Shown: one piece after another, positions 8,422 through 17,474 of the stretch
How positions within the stretch are numbered: position 1 is the stretch's first letter
How the letters are laid out: each line of letters starts with the position of its first letter
Source: Prevotellaceae bacterium
GTDB taxonomy: Bacteria > Bacteroidota > Bacteroidia > Bacteroidales > Bacteroidaceae
Assembly (NCBI GenBank): GCA_015257125.1
Contig: JABZKU010000007.1
Location: 29,556-93,555 of the forward strand
Direction: 5' to 3'
DNA: 64,000 nt
Notes under the pieces: generated by a model
The model's input: only the letters and a program-made list of their open reading frames with translations
Told to the model about the DNA's origin: nothing
Database searches by the model: none
Made by a program: the position numbers and the translations under genes

Positions 8422-9642
8422 CTAACGGGAGATAAGATGGGCGGTATAGGTGCGCCACCGTTCGATCAACGCGGAGAAATCTTCCGGCCACGGGGCTTCG
8501 AAATCCATTTCTTCGCCTGTGGTGGGATGACGGAAACCGAGTGTGCGTGCGTGCAACGCTTGTCGCGGACAGACGGTCATGCAGTTGCGCACAAAAGCCG
8601 TGTAATTGGAACTGCGCGCTCCCCACAAAATTTGATCGCCGCCGTAGCGTTCGTCGGCAAATAGGGGATGCCCGATATGTTTCATGTGGGCACGGATCTG
8701 ATGGGTACGGCCGGTCTCAAGCACGCATTCCACAAGGGTCACATAGCCGAAGCGTTCCATCACGGTGTAGTGAGTAACGGCCGGTTTTCCGACCTCACTA
8801 TCGGGTGGGAAGACCGCCATTTGCAAACGATCCTTGGGATGGCGCGCAATGTTGCCCTCAATGCGACCGCTCTCCGACTGACAATTTCCCCAAACCAGGG
8901 CATTGTAGCGGCGACGCGTGGTCTTCTTGAAGAATTGAGCACAAAGATGCGTCTTCGCCTCGGGCGTTTTCGCCACGACTAAGAGCCCGCTGGTGTCTTT
9001 GTCGATGCGATGCACCAACCCCACGGTGGGGTCGTTGGGATCGTAATCGGGGTTGTCGCGAAGATGCCACGCAATGGCGTTGACTAACGTTCCACTGTAA
9101 TTGCCGCATCCGGGATGTACCACCATTCCCGCGGGCTTATTGATCACCATCAGCTGATCGTCTTCATAAACGATCTCGAGAGGAATGTCTTCGCCCTTGA
9201 TGCTGCTGTCAAAACGGGGACGAGTGAGCATCAATGTCACGACATCGCCGGGTTTCACGCGATAATTGCGCTTCACGGCGCGCCCATTGACATGAATACA
9301 GCCGGCATCTGCGGCAGCTTGAATGCGATTGCGCGACGTGTCGTGCATTAAATTGATCAGAAACTTGTCGACACGCAACAACTGCTGACCGGGATCCGCG
9401 ACGGCACGATAGTGTTCGTATAGTTCGTCCGCACTTCCCTCCGCATTCCCTTGGGAGGAGACGCTCGCAGCTTCTTGCGAAGTAAGGGGACGCTCATTAT
9501 ATATACCCTCAAACAAATCATCGTCGTCCTCTTCTATGCCCACTTCCGGTTCTGCGACGTCAAGTGCTGAAGCTGGACTGGATGTAGGTTGGTCGTAACG
9601 AGGCGACAAATCATTGATATTTTCGGGAAAGAGGTTACTCAT
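8422..9642 (-). CDS. rluD: RluD-type 23S rRNA pseudouridine synthase
   Basis: Converts uridines of large-subunit rRNA to pseudouridine. The 406-residue protein has an acidic extra N-terminus of about 85 residues (including EEDDDDLFEG), then an S4 RNA-binding domain at about 88-145, then the catalytic domain with HRIDKDTSGLL at 211-221; Asp214 is the catalytic residue. RTHQIRAHM and a C-terminal HARTLGFRHP follow, as in RluA/RluD. The acidic extension is longer than in E. coli RluD and is common in Bacteroidota. Target sites cannot be read from sequence. Confidence 0.92.
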   Translation of the reverse strand: MSNLFPENINDLSPRYDQPTSSPASALDVAEPEVGIEEDDDDLFEGIYNERPLTSQEAASVSSQGNAEGSADELYEHYRAVADPGQQLLRVDKFLINLMHDTSRNRIQAAADAGCIHVNGRAVKRNYRVKPGDVVTLMLTRPRFDSSIKGEDIPLEIVYEDDQLMVINKPAGMVVHPGCGNYSGTLVNAIAWHLRDNPDYDPNDPTVGLVHRIDKDTSGLLVVAKTPEAKTHLCAQFFKKTTRRRYNALVWGNCQSESGRIEGNIARHPKDRLQMAVFPPDSEVGKPAVTHYTVMERFGYVTLVECVLETGRTHQIRAHMKHIGHPLFADERYGGDQILWGARSSNYTAFVRNCMTVCPRQALHARTLGFRHPTTGEEMDFEAPWPEDFSALIERWRTYTAHLISR

Positions 9643-9783
9643 TCAATGGGTTTTCAGGATAGGAGGGGAAGGCAAAGCCGAATTTTCTCGACACAATGAC
9701 TATTGCGGGAAAAAAGGCTTTGAAAAAATGGAGGAAGAAAAAGAAGGAGGACAACAATTTGCACCTTCCTCATTGCTTATGGA

Positions 9784-10407
9784 TCAAAAGGAAAGGCTGT
9801 CGCCGGACAAAGAGGGAATCTTTGAAGAATCATTGGGGGAATAATCTTCAACTGTCACGCCATCTCCGACCACAAGCGTAAGGGGGATATTCACATTGAG
9901 GCGTTCGCCGGCACGCACTTCGCGTCCTGCGGCTTCAATGCGGTAGACCCAATCTCGATCGCCGCGAATGCGTTTGATCGGCGTGAGTTTGAAGCCCAAA
10001 ACCTCCAAGCGCATGCGGGCTTCGCGCAACGAACTGTTGTCGGCTATATCGGGAAGCGCAACCGGACGCGGCTGTGCGGAGTTTACCGTGAGCTTCAAGA
10101 TACGATTAGGTTTCACGCGACCACCGGGAGGGACATTTTGATCGAGAATGGCATCGGCTGCAATCGTGGCATTGTAACCGGTGTCCGTTACTTCGGCATG
10201 CAGCCCCAATTGTTGCAGGCGTTTAATAGCCACTTCACAGCGCTGACCGCGCAAATCGGGCACCACCACGGTTTTCCCGTGGTAGGTGTACACATTCAGG
10301 AAGAGGAACAAACCGACAACAAGCGCCACAAGCACAAAGGCCATGGCGAACAAGTTACCCCAAAGGTAACGGCTGGTCAGTCTTTGAAAGAACTCTTTGA
10401 AAGTCAT
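9784..10407 (-). CDS. PASTA domain membrane protein
   Basis: Inner-membrane protein of 207 residues with one transmembrane helix (about residues 18-40) and a periplasmic part made of PASTA repeats: VVVPDLRGQRCEVAIKRLQQ, then LPDIADNSSLREARMRLE and a third partial unit. PASTA domains bind peptidoglycan or its precursors. No kinase domain is present. The start at 10407 (MTFKEFFQRL) puts the helix in the right place; upstream frame is not plausible. It opens the operon with rluD and ddl, consistent with a cell-wall role. Confidence 0.88.
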   Translation of the reverse strand: MTFKEFFQRLTSRYLWGNLFAMAFVLVALVVGLFLFLNVYTYHGKTVVVPDLRGQRCEVAIKRLQQLGLHAEVTDTGYNATIAADAILDQNVPPGGRVKPNRILKLTVNSAQPRPVALPDIADNSSLREARMRLEVLGFKLTPIKRIRGDRDWVYRIEAAGREVRAGERLNVNIPLTLVVGDGVTVEDYSPNDSSKIPSLSGDSLSF

Positions 10408-10527
10408 AGATCCTCTTGGCGAATAGCGCGATAAGGAATAAAAGAGCCGAAAGGCATTCGCTCGCTTGTTGAGCCGATGCCTTCTGCCTTGGTCAATGAA
10501 CGAAGAAAACACGGAGGAGCCCACCTA

Positions 10528-10558
10528 TGCGAAACGAGAGTTGCCCTCTCATTTCGCA
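10528..10558 (-). terminator. Hairpin after the DUF4468-like gene
   Basis: TGCGAAACGAGAG and CTCTCATTTCGCA pair over 12 of 13 positions around a short loop. It lies just downstream of the gene ending at 10639 on the minus strand. No clear T-run follows, so strength as an intrinsic terminator is uncertain. Confidence 0.5.
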
Positions 10559-10638
10559 AGATGGTGGCCTTTTCCGCTTATGGTGTTAGCTGAATTGCAA
10601 TGGTAAAAGAGACGCAAGTCAATATTTGCCCGTCGAGT

Positions 10639-11319
10639 TTACCAATCTTTGTCAGACTTAGCCGGAGCGGCGGCGTGTCGGTTGAGATAGTTCAACAGAC
10701 TGGCCACTTGATCCAAAGCCTTTTGGTTGCTATTGATGTAGGCCATTGCCATCACATTCTTCCACTTACCGTTCAGGTCGAAGGGATAGCAGTCGCCGAC
10801 CAACGGCGTATCCGAATTTACTTGGAAAGGATTGGCAGCTCCCATCACATAACGAGAAACCGTGACGGTGATGCGCAGTCGATTCTCTTTGAACTCCACA
10901 AAGGTCTCGGATTTCGCACTGACATAAGCTGCAGAAAACACACGATAGGAATGCGCCACGTTGTCCCAAAGTGTTTGCACCTTTAGATCTACGGTTTGAT
11001 CGGCGGGCAACGGCAGTACATTGGGATGTTCTAAAGTGATCCATTTCTGTACTAATTCGGTAAGACGCTTTTGCGAGCACGGCACATCCGAAGAAAGCAC
11101 ATACCTATATTGTATCGAACGATCATTGTTCAGCGGGAACGCGTCTTTCACGGCCAGTGCCCATTGTGACCAGCCTTGTCGTTTGAATAATTGTTCGATG
11201 TCTTGCCATCTCTTGGCATCTGTCTCGTACTGTGCGCAAGTAAAGTGCTGTGCCGCAGCAGGAATACCGGCGAGCAAACTTGCTACGGCCAGAAGGGCTG
11301 CGTAAAATATCCTTTTCAT
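10639..11319 (-). CDS. Exported protein, possibly DUF4468 (TBP-like fold)
   Basis: A 226-residue secreted protein with a cleavable signal peptide (cut near PAAAQ). The middle part (VQTLWDNVAHSYRVFS, then SETFVEFKENRLRITVTVSR) looks like the DUF4468 family of Bacteroidota exported proteins, but the match is by eye and not certain. Function is unknown. The start at 11319 is chosen because the promoter's -7 element lies just upstream at 11349..11356; an earlier Met would lie upstream of the transcript. Confidence 0.7.
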   Translation of the reverse strand: MKRIFYAALLAVASLLAGIPAAAQHFTCAQYETDAKRWQDIEQLFKRQGWSQWALAVKDAFPLNNDRSIQYRYVLSSDVPCSQKRLTELVQKWITLEHPNVLPLPADQTVDLKVQTLWDNVAHSYRVFSAAYVSAKSETFVEFKENRLRITVTVSRYVMGAANPFQVNSDTPLVGDCYPFDLNGKWKNVMAMAYINSNQKALDQVASLLNYLNRHAAAPAKSDKDW

Positions 11320-11348
11320 TGTAGGAGAATTGGGGATTGTTCTTCTTG

Positions 11349-11379
11349 CAAAAGTACAGTAAACTGCGGAATGTACAAA
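11349..11379 (-). promoter_or_regulatory. Promoter of the gene starting at 11319
   Basis: On the minus strand TTTG (11376..11379) is followed after 19 bp by TACTTTTG (11349..11356). This is a full match to the Bacteroidota -33/-7 consensus. Confidence 0.8.
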
Positions 11380-11462
11380 ATTTAAAATCAAAAAATTCGC
11401 ACACGACTCACACACTTCTGCCAACTATGCGCACCGTCGATTTTATTCCCTCGCACTGCCCA

Positions 11463-11499
11463 CAAAAAAAGCGAGAACAACCCCGGGAGTTGTTCTCGC
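11463..11499 (-). terminator. Intrinsic terminator of rpmH
   Basis: GCGAGAACAAC (11471..11481) and GTTGTTCTCGC (11489..11499) pair perfectly over 11 bp with a 7-nt loop. On the minus strand seven T residues follow at once. It lies 29 bp after the rpmH stop. Confidence 0.93.
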
Positions 11500-11527
11500 G
11501 ATGTGCGTCGCTTACGAAAGCAGGCAA

Positions 11528-11686
11528 TTATTTCTTGCCGTGTACTTCGTCAGAAACAGAGAGCTTCTTACGGCCTTTGGCACGACGAGAAGCCAAAACG
11601 CGACGACCGTTAGCAGTCGCCATGCGCTGACGGAAACCATGCTTGTTGTTTCGCTTGCGATTGTGGGGTTGGAACGTTCTTTTCAT
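11528..11686 (-). CDS. rpmH: 50S ribosomal protein L34
   Basis: A 52-residue basic ribosomal protein with the L34 signature MKRTFQPHNRKRNNKHGFRQ and RRVLASRRAKGRKKL. The ATG at 11686 gives the universal N-terminus; the frame continues upstream but that is not part of L34. It has a 9-residue C-terminal tail (SVSDEVHGK) beyond the usual end, which is typical of Bacteroidota. It is a single-gene unit, with its own promoter and a strong terminator. Confidence 0.97.
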   Translation of the reverse strand: MKRTFQPHNRKRNNKHGFRQRMATANGRRVLASRRAKGRKKLSVSDEVHGKK

Positions 11687-11753
11687 TGTTGTATATATCG
11701 ATATTATTATGTTGCTCTGGAGAAGATGCTCACGCACCTTACTATTCGAAGCG

Positions 11754-11785
11754 CAAATTTAATCACAAATCTGCATCCTGCCAAA
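11754..11785 (-). promoter_or_regulatory. rpmH: Promoter of rpmH
   Basis: On the minus strand TTTG (11782..11785) precedes TAAATTTG (11754..11761) by 20 bp, a full Bacteroidota promoter. The leader of about 60 nt is short and AT-rich. Confidence 0.82.
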
Positions 11786-11862
11786 AAAACAGGCGAGAAA
11801 TGTCATTATCTCGAGGAAAGGGTGCTTTTTTCTGCACTCAGTTCGCAAAAAATGCGATAAAA

Positions 11863-12960
11863 TCACTCACCGGCTGCAAAACGTGCCGCTTGTTCGGCGA
11901 TGAGTTCCGCATCTTCAAAGTAGTTGATTTTCATCGCGCGGCGTACATCGGCCAGCGTATCGGCGGCTACTTCGCGAGCGGCCTCACTGCCTTTGCGCAA
12001 CACTTCGTAGATGGCAGGAATATCCTTCTGCCACTCCAAACGGCGGGCACGAATCGGATCGAGCGTCTCGTTCAGCACCTTTTCGAGGAACTTCTTGCAC
12101 TTCACATCGCCCAAGCCTCCGCGCATATAGTGTGCCTTCATCTCGTCGAGGTTGGCATAGTCTGTCCAGTAGCGCGCGAAATGATCGTCGGTGCAGAACG
12201 CATCGAGGTAAGTGAAGACCACATTGCCTTCCACATGACCCGGATCGTTCACCGAAAGGTGTTCGGGGTCGGTGTACATCACCTTGACTTTCTTGGCCAT
12301 CTCTTCGGCCGTTTCGCTAAGATAGATGCAATTACCGAGCGACTTTGACATTTTGGCTTTACCATCGATGCCAGGCAGACGCTGACAAGCCGCGTTGTCG
12401 GGCAACATGATTGAAGGCTCTACCAACGTATCGCCATAAATGTGGTTGAAGCGGCGCACGATTTCCGTGGCTTGTTCGATCATCGGCTTCTGATCCTCGC
12501 CGGCGGGTACCGTATTGGCACGGAACGCGGTGATATCAGCCGCCTGCGAAACGGGATAAGTGAAGAAACCGACGGGAATGCTGCCTTCGAAGCCGCGCAT
12601 GCCGATTTCGGTCTTCACCGTCGGGTTGCGCTGCAGACGGCTTACCGTCACCAAGTTTTGGAAATAGAAAGCCAGTTCACACAATTCGGGGATCTGGCTC
12701 TGCACGAAAAGGGTCACCTTCTCGGGGTCGAGACCACAGGCCAGATAGTCGAGGGCTACCTCGATTACATTTTGGCGTACCTTTTCGGGGTTGTCGGTGT
12801 TGTCAGTCAGCGCTTGAGCGTCGGCGATGAACACAAACATCTTGCTGTAATCGCCCGCGTTTTGCAATTCAACGCGGCGGCGGAGCGAACCGACGAAATG
12901 ACCGATGTGCAGGCGACCGGTGGGACGGTCGCCGGTGAGAATAATCTTATTGGAAGACAT
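11863..12960 (-). CDS. trpS: Tryptophan--tRNA ligase
   Basis: Class I aminoacyl-tRNA synthetase charging tRNA-Trp. The 365-residue protein has the HIGH-type motif in GDRPTGRLHIGHFVGSL and the KMSKS loop in GKAKMSKSLGN. GEDQKPMIEQATEIVRRFN is the usual tryptophan pocket region. Start at 12960 gives MSSNKIILTGD, in line with the family; the upstream extension is rejected. A TAATTTTG element (12981..12988, minus strand) sits about 20 bp upstream. Confidence 0.96.
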   Translation of the reverse strand: MSSNKIILTGDRPTGRLHIGHFVGSLRRRVELQNAGDYSKMFVFIADAQALTDNTDNPEKVRQNVIEVALDYLACGLDPEKVTLFVQSQIPELCELAFYFQNLVTVSRLQRNPTVKTEIGMRGFEGSIPVGFFTYPVSQAADITAFRANTVPAGEDQKPMIEQATEIVRRFNHIYGDTLVEPSIMLPDNAACQRLPGIDGKAKMSKSLGNCIYLSETAEEMAKKVKVMYTDPEHLSVNDPGHVEGNVVFTYLDAFCTDDHFARYWTDYANLDEMKAHYMRGGLGDVKCKKFLEKVLNETLDPIRARRLEWQKDIPAIYEVLRKGSEAAREVAADTLADVRRAMKINYFEDAELIAEQAARFAAGE

Positions 12961-13090
12961 GTTATTGCTTATTGATGCAACAAAATTACTACATTCGCCC
13001 GAATTACACAACCATCGCTCTCAAATTCCCGCGCCTCATCCGCTTTCTCTCTCCTTATTATATAGGAGGGTGCCGCCTTTCAGAATTCAG

Positions 13091-13146
13091 TGCAAACAAA
13101 AGCCCGTCACTTCTCACACTCAAGGAGTGCAAGGGAGTGACGGGGC
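13091..13146 (-). terminator. Terminator of the outer-membrane protein gene at 13188
   Basis: GCCCGTCACT (13102..13111) pairs with AGTGACGGGGC (13136..13146) with one bulged G. An inner CACTC/GAGTG pair extends the structure. TTTTGTTTGC follows on the minus strand. Confidence 0.8.
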
Positions 13147-13187
13147 ACATGAAAAACAAAACTAACTATTTTGTCTACTGAGCGAGG

Positions 13188-13958
13188 TTAGAACGTAAAA
13201 CCTACGCGCAGTGTGAAGCCACCGAGGAATTTGACATTTTCCTTATTATCAGTACGCACACCATTGGCGTCAACGGTGTAGCCGTTCTTGTATTCCATTT
13301 CTTGGTGGGTAAAACCGGCACCGAAAGTGAAGTTTTTGTACTCCAAACCGGCCACAGCACTGCCATAGAAGCCGCCTTCAAACTTCTCACTGAGGGTGGG
13401 AATCGTCATACCGGCGCGCAGTCCGATGAAAGGACGCACCGAAAGACCGGTGGGAATGAGAAAACGCACATCACCGTAGACGGGAATGAACGAAGCATTG
13501 GCAAAGCTATTGTTGCTCAACACAAGATTGTCAAAACGCTGTGCAGCAGCACCCAGGCCGACATAAGCGAAGCCACCGAAACCGGCGCCCATCGAAGCAG
13601 AAAGTTCCGTGCGAGAAGTGTTTTCACGCACCACGCGACCGACTTCGGCATAACCGCGCAAGGTCACATCGGCATCGTTCGTTCCGGCCAACGAGGAAGA
13701 GGCCATCGGACGGCGATCAGAATGACTCATTTCGTCGCGGGGGCGCAGTTCGATGCGCGCCACATCGGTCAGACGATAAACTTCTTGTGCACCACTTTGA
13801 CGACGCACCGTCACAGATTCACCATGGTTAATACTCACAATACGACAACGCAGTTCTTTACCGTTGCGAAGGTAGATCACATCGGGATCAAAGCTCTGAG
13901 CCGAGGCCGAGAATGCAAAACCGCAAAGCAGGGCGAACAGGAGGAAAATCTTTTTCAT
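13188..13958 (-). CDS. Predicted outer-membrane beta-barrel protein
   Basis: Exported protein of 256 residues; signal peptide ends near SASAQ. The first part (VIYLRNGKELRCRIVSINHG and VYRLTDVARIELRP) looks like a small SH3-like strand module. The second part is a run of alternating amphipathic strands (GFGGFAYVGLGAA..., GGFTLRVGFTF) ending in an aromatic F, as outer-membrane barrels do. It is a tandem paralogue of the gene at 14031..14696, which has the same layout. No function can be given. Confidence 0.78.
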   Translation of the reverse strand: MKKIFLLFALLCGFAFSASAQSFDPDVIYLRNGKELRCRIVSINHGESVTVRRQSGAQEVYRLTDVARIELRPRDEMSHSDRRPMASSSLAGTNDADVTLRGYAEVGRVVRENTSRTELSASMGAGFGGFAYVGLGAAAQRFDNLVLSNNSFANASFIPVYGDVRFLIPTGLSVRPFIGLRAGMTIPTLSEKFEGGFYGSAVAGLEYKNFTFGAGFTHQEMEYKNGYTVDANGVRTDNKENVKFLGGFTLRVGFTF

Positions 13959-14030
13959 TGTAATATATAAGTTGGATCGTAATTCAAAACTGAAGCAAAG
14001 CGCAATGCGCTTTCTCCTTTATCTCTCGTG

Positions 14031-14696
14031 TCAGAAGCGGTAACCGAGTCGCACGGTGAAGCCTTTGGTTTCCATGTCCGATCCGGACGAGGAAAACTCA
14101 TTATGCTGATTGCGACTCATCCACACGCCCTGATAACCCAAGCCGAACATCCAGCGATGGATCTCCGCACCGGTAGTCAAACCCAAGAAGGTGCCACCCG
14201 AAACGTCAGTACCGTTGACCGGAATGGCGTAACCGACACGCGCATCGACATAGGGTTTCAGTCCCGTGATGAGTGGTAGGATGAAACGCCCCGCTGCATA
14301 GACCGGGACGGCATTGGCCGCTGCGTCGGGTTGTGCGATATAACCCACACCGGCGCCGATAAAGAGGAAATTGCGCAGACGCAAACCGCCGGTCAGCTGC
14401 ACATCATACTGATTGGGGGTGGTATATCCCGCTTCGACGTATCCACTCCAATAGGGAGCCTGCATGAAAGGCGAAAAACGCCGAATATCAATCACATTGA
14501 GCACCTGAGCCGGCATGAAGGTGAAAGACTGGCCTTCGACCGTCTGCACACGAATCATGCCACCGCGCAGCCGCTCAACGATGCGGCCGCGGACGATGCG
14601 ACCATCACGCAAATACACTTCGGCGGTTTCGACCTGCTGGGCAGATGCGCCGAGTACGGCCGCCACAAAGAGAAGTAGGAGGAGCAAACGTTTCAT
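14031..14696 (-). CDS. Predicted outer-membrane beta-barrel protein, paralogue
   Basis: Exported protein of 221 residues with a signal peptide ending near GASAQ. It has the same architecture as its neighbour at 13188: AEVYLRDGRIVRGRIVERLRG followed by barrel-like strands and a C-terminal GFTVRLGYRF ending in F. The pair probably arose by duplication. A minus-strand TATATTTG at 14791..14798 is a likely -7 element. Function unknown. Confidence 0.78.
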   Translation of the reverse strand: MKRLLLLLLFVAAVLGASAQQVETAEVYLRDGRIVRGRIVERLRGGMIRVQTVEGQSFTFMPAQVLNVIDIRRFSPFMQAPYWSGYVEAGYTTPNQYDVQLTGGLRLRNFLFIGAGVGYIAQPDAAANAVPVYAAGRFILPLITGLKPYVDARVGYAIPVNGTDVSGGTFLGLTTGAEIHRWMFGLGYQGVWMSRNQHNEFSSSGSDMETKGFTVRLGYRF

Positions 14697-14877
14697 TGTC
14701 TGAGAAGATCTTTTGGAAAACGTAAAGCACAGTACGACAACAGCCCGGTGCCGGAGCACTTCGAAGCCACTGAACAGAGGTTGCGCACCGCAAATATAAA
14801 CATTTCACGGCATTTGAGAAACTTTTTTCGCTCTTTTCGTGCCGTTTTTGCGCCTTATTGCGCATTTCTGTCCGAGA

Positions 14878-16245
14878 CTACAATTCTTTCCGATACCATC
14901 GTCCGAATCGCATGTAGAGCAAGCCGGGGATAAACAAGAAAAGGGCATAGAGGATCTCGCTCACCCACGCCACCGACAGAGAACAATGCTGTAGGTAGAC
15001 CGCGTAGTAGACGAAGCAGCAATACACCACGAGCGAAAAGACTTCGATGTAGAATGAGATGCGCGTGTTGCCCGTACCCGAAATGGCCTGAAAGAACACA
15101 AAGGCAGGCACTTCGAAGATATAGCTCAAGGCCAGTACCCGAATCGGTGCGACACCGCCTTCAATGATCGGTGCTTCGTCGGTGAAGATACCCATCACCT
15201 CGACAGGGAAGATCACAATGAGCAACCAAATCGGAATCAATACGAAATAAGCCATACGAATCACACGCCACACCATCGGACGCACACAGGTGAGATGGCC
15301 GCTGCCCAAGAAATTAGAGGTCAGGGTCGAGGCTGTGGAGGCAAAAGCCGAGAGCATCATGAAGGTGAAACTCATGATCGTGCGCAGCACATTCGTCACG
15401 GCCAGTTCACGCTGCCCAAGGCGTTCGATTGCGATGAAGAACAAGAACCATGTGATGAGCGAAAGAAAACTTTGCACCATCATCCAAAGGCTCACATTGA
15501 GCATTTTCGCCAACAAACGGAATTTGAATTTCGGCAAACGATGGAGTGCAAAACGATGATAGTCTACTTTGAAAAAGGTGTAGACGATGAAAAAGAGCAT
15601 CGAGATGCCGCTCGCAATCGAAGAAGCGATGGCGGCACCGGCAATACCGAGCGCCGGGAAACCAAAGTGGCCGAACACCAGCACGTAGTTGAGCACCACG
15701 TTCGACAGCACCATCACCACAGCATTGTATTTGAGCACCTCGGTTTGTGTCGTGCCGACAAAGAAGGCGCGAAACAGACAAGCCACCATGCTGAAGTACA
15801 CGCCCCACATGCGCCAATCCAAATAAAGCCAAGCGGCATGATATACGTCGTCCGAAGAGATGAACAAACGCAACAAAGCGGGGCCAAAATATTGAGTACC
15901 GATGAGCAAAACGGTGGAAAGCGCGGTGAGGAAGAGCAAGCTGTGCCAAAACACGCTGCCGATATCTTCCGGCTTGTTCTCCCCATTGCGGCGCCCCATG
16001 AGAATTTGCGCACCGGAACAAAATCCGAGGATGAGCATAAACACTGCGATGAAGAAGATACCGCCGAGTGCCGAGGCTCCTAACTCCACTTCGCCCACAC
16101 GTCCCAAAAAGGCCGTGTCGGTCATACCCACCAACTGTTCGACGATGGAACTGAGCAGGAGGGGGAAAACAATTTTCCAAATATCGCGATAAGAATAACT
16201 CGGGCGACTACGCGCGTCGTCCGTACAAGAGATAGTTTCTTTCAT
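14878..16245 (-). CDS. MATE family efflux transporter
   Basis: Inner-membrane multidrug and toxin extrusion transporter, probably cation/drug antiport. The 455-residue protein has about twelve hydrophobic helices. The N-terminal helix reads IWKIVFPLLLSSIVEQLVGM then DTAFLGRVGEVELGA, which is the MATE signature. The start at 16245 (MKETIS) is chosen because a TATATTTG element lies at 16260..16267 on the minus strand, so the earlier possible starts would be upstream of or inside the promoter. Confidence 0.92.
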   Translation of the reverse strand: MKETISCTDDARSRPSYSYRDIWKIVFPLLLSSIVEQLVGMTDTAFLGRVGEVELGASALGGIFFIAVFMLILGFCSGAQILMGRRNGENKPEDIGSVFWHSLLFLTALSTVLLIGTQYFGPALLRLFISSDDVYHAAWLYLDWRMWGVYFSMVACLFRAFFVGTTQTEVLKYNAVVMVLSNVVLNYVLVFGHFGFPALGIAGAAIASSIASGISMLFFIVYTFFKVDYHRFALHRLPKFKFRLLAKMLNVSLWMMVQSFLSLITWFLFFIAIERLGQRELAVTNVLRTIMSFTFMMLSAFASTASTLTSNFLGSGHLTCVRPMVWRVIRMAYFVLIPIWLLIVIFPVEVMGIFTDEAPIIEGGVAPIRVLALSYIFEVPAFVFFQAISGTGNTRISFYIEVFSLVVYCCFVYYAVYLQHCSLSVAWVSEILYALFLFIPGLLYMRFGRWYRKEL

Positions 16246-16259
16246 TGTCATAAGGTGGG

Positions 16260-16320
16260 CAAATATACGCATTTATACGCGATTTTAGCACGGAGCCGAC
16301 ATGAAAAAGTCGTATCTTTG
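16260..16320. promoter_or_regulatory. Divergent -7 elements of the MATE and PhnP-like genes
   Basis: TATATTTG on the minus strand (16260..16267) faces the MATE gene. TATCTTTG on the plus strand (16313..16320) faces the hydrolase gene, 25 bp before its ATG. No perfect TTTG boxes at the right spacing were found for either. Confidence 0.65.
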
Positions 16321-16345
16321 CGCACAGCATATCTCACTTTCACAC

Positions 16346-17224
16346 ATGAAACTTTACTTTCTCGGCACCGGCACCTCCTCGGGCGTCCCCCAGATGGGAT
16401 GCGCTTGCGCCGTGTGCACCTCTTCCGATCCGCGCGATCGCCGCTCGCGCTGTTCGGCACTGCTGGAGACCGACGACCATCGCCTCTTGCTCATCGACTG
16501 CGGCCCCGATTTTCGCTCGCAGATGCTGCGCTTCATTGCCGAGCACCCTTTCGGCTCCGGCACCCTCCCCTATCACGAGCGTCGTGTGGCTGAAATGAGC
16601 GATGAACAAGCTCGCGCCGCCGGACTCCACGAAGCGCCCCGCACTCCCTATGCCGTGCCTGCGCTCGAAGCCGTGCTCCTCACCCACGAACATTTCGACC
16701 ACGTGGCGGGACTCGACGATCTTCGCCCGCTCTCCCACTTCAGTCCAATCGAGGTGTGGGCCGAACCCAACGTGGCCGCCCCCATTCTCCGGCACATGGG
16801 CTACTGCTTTGGGAAAGACCACTACCCCGGTTCGCCGCAACTCACGATGCACGAGTTTTCCATCGACCAATCGTTCACAGCGGCCGGTGCCACCGTCACG
16901 CCCATCCGTGTGATGCACGGACGTCTCCCGATTGCGGGATTTCGCATCGGCGATTTGGCCTATATGACCGACCTTTCCACCCTTCCCGACAGCGAATGGC
17001 CGAAACTGCAGGGTGTGCGCACGCTGGTGGTGAGCGCTTTGCGTCCCGAACCGCACAACACGCACCAAACGCTCGAACAAGCCATCGCCATGGCACGACG
17101 CGTCGGAGCAGCGCGCACCTATTTCATCCACATGTGTCACCAAGCCGGGCGACAGTGCGAAGCCGACGCTCAACTGCCCGAAGGCATGGCCTATGCCTAC
17201 GACGGTTTGGAGATCGAGTGCTGA
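16346..17224 (+). CDS. MBL-fold metal-dependent hydrolase, PhnP-like
   Basis: Cytoplasmic metallo-beta-lactamase fold hydrolase of 292 residues. MKLYFLGTGTSSGVPQMGC is the typical PhnP-like N-terminus, with a cysteine pair (CACAVCTSSD) as in zinc-binding members. LTHEHFDHVAGLDDLRP is the HxHxDH metal motif. PhnP itself is a phosphodiesterase for cyclic phosphates; this protein is not in a phn operon, so the substrate is open. The ATG at 16346 is preferred over 16301 because the -7 element at 16313..16320 lies between them. Confidence 0.88.
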   Translation: MKLYFLGTGTSSGVPQMGCACAVCTSSDPRDRRSRCSALLETDDHRLLLIDCGPDFRSQMLRFIAEHPFGSGTLPYHERRVAEMSDEQARAAGLHEAPRTPYAVPALEAVLLTHEHFDHVAGLDDLRPLSHFSPIEVWAEPNVAAPILRHMGYCFGKDHYPGSPQLTMHEFSIDQSFTAAGATVTPIRVMHGRLPIAGFRIGDLAYMTDLSTLPDSEWPKLQGVRTLVVSALRPEPHNTHQTLEQAIAMARRVGAARTYFIHMCHQAGRQCEADAQLPEGMAYAYDGLEIEC

Positions 17225-17239
17225 ACCTTTCGCACGTGG

Positions 17240-17385
17240 TTGAGGACTTTCGCGCAAAAGTGCACTGATTTCGCACAAAAGTGCGCTGCTTTTCTTCCAA
17301 ACTCCACTTCTTTTCGCACAAACTCGACGCTTTCTCCACCGCCGCACTTGGTTTGAAGAACACCTCATTCGGTTTGAACAACAAA
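17240..17385. repeat. Degenerate 21-nt tandem array B
   Basis: About seven units, each with a TTTC/TTTG core at 17248, 17269, 17291, 17312, 17331, 17352 and 17373: a period of 21 nt with one shorter unit. Clear units contain ACTTTCGCGCAAAAGTGC and ATTTCGCACAAAAGTGC. The array fills the gap between the PhnP-like gene and the bidirectional terminator. Confidence 0.75.
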
Positions 17386-17427
17386 ACAGCCCGCCATTCA
17401 CTTGCGTGAACAGCGGGCTGTCATTTT
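17386..17427. terminator. Bidirectional terminator between convergent genes
   Basis: ACAGCCCGC (17386..17394) and GCGGGCTGT (17413..17421) pair perfectly, with an inner TTCAC/GTGAA pair. CATTTTAC follows on the plus strand and TTTTGTTGTT on the minus strand. Confidence 0.85.
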
Positions 17428-17474
17428 ACATCGACGCTATCGTAGCGTATTGCATCTGCATCTAGAAGATGTGC

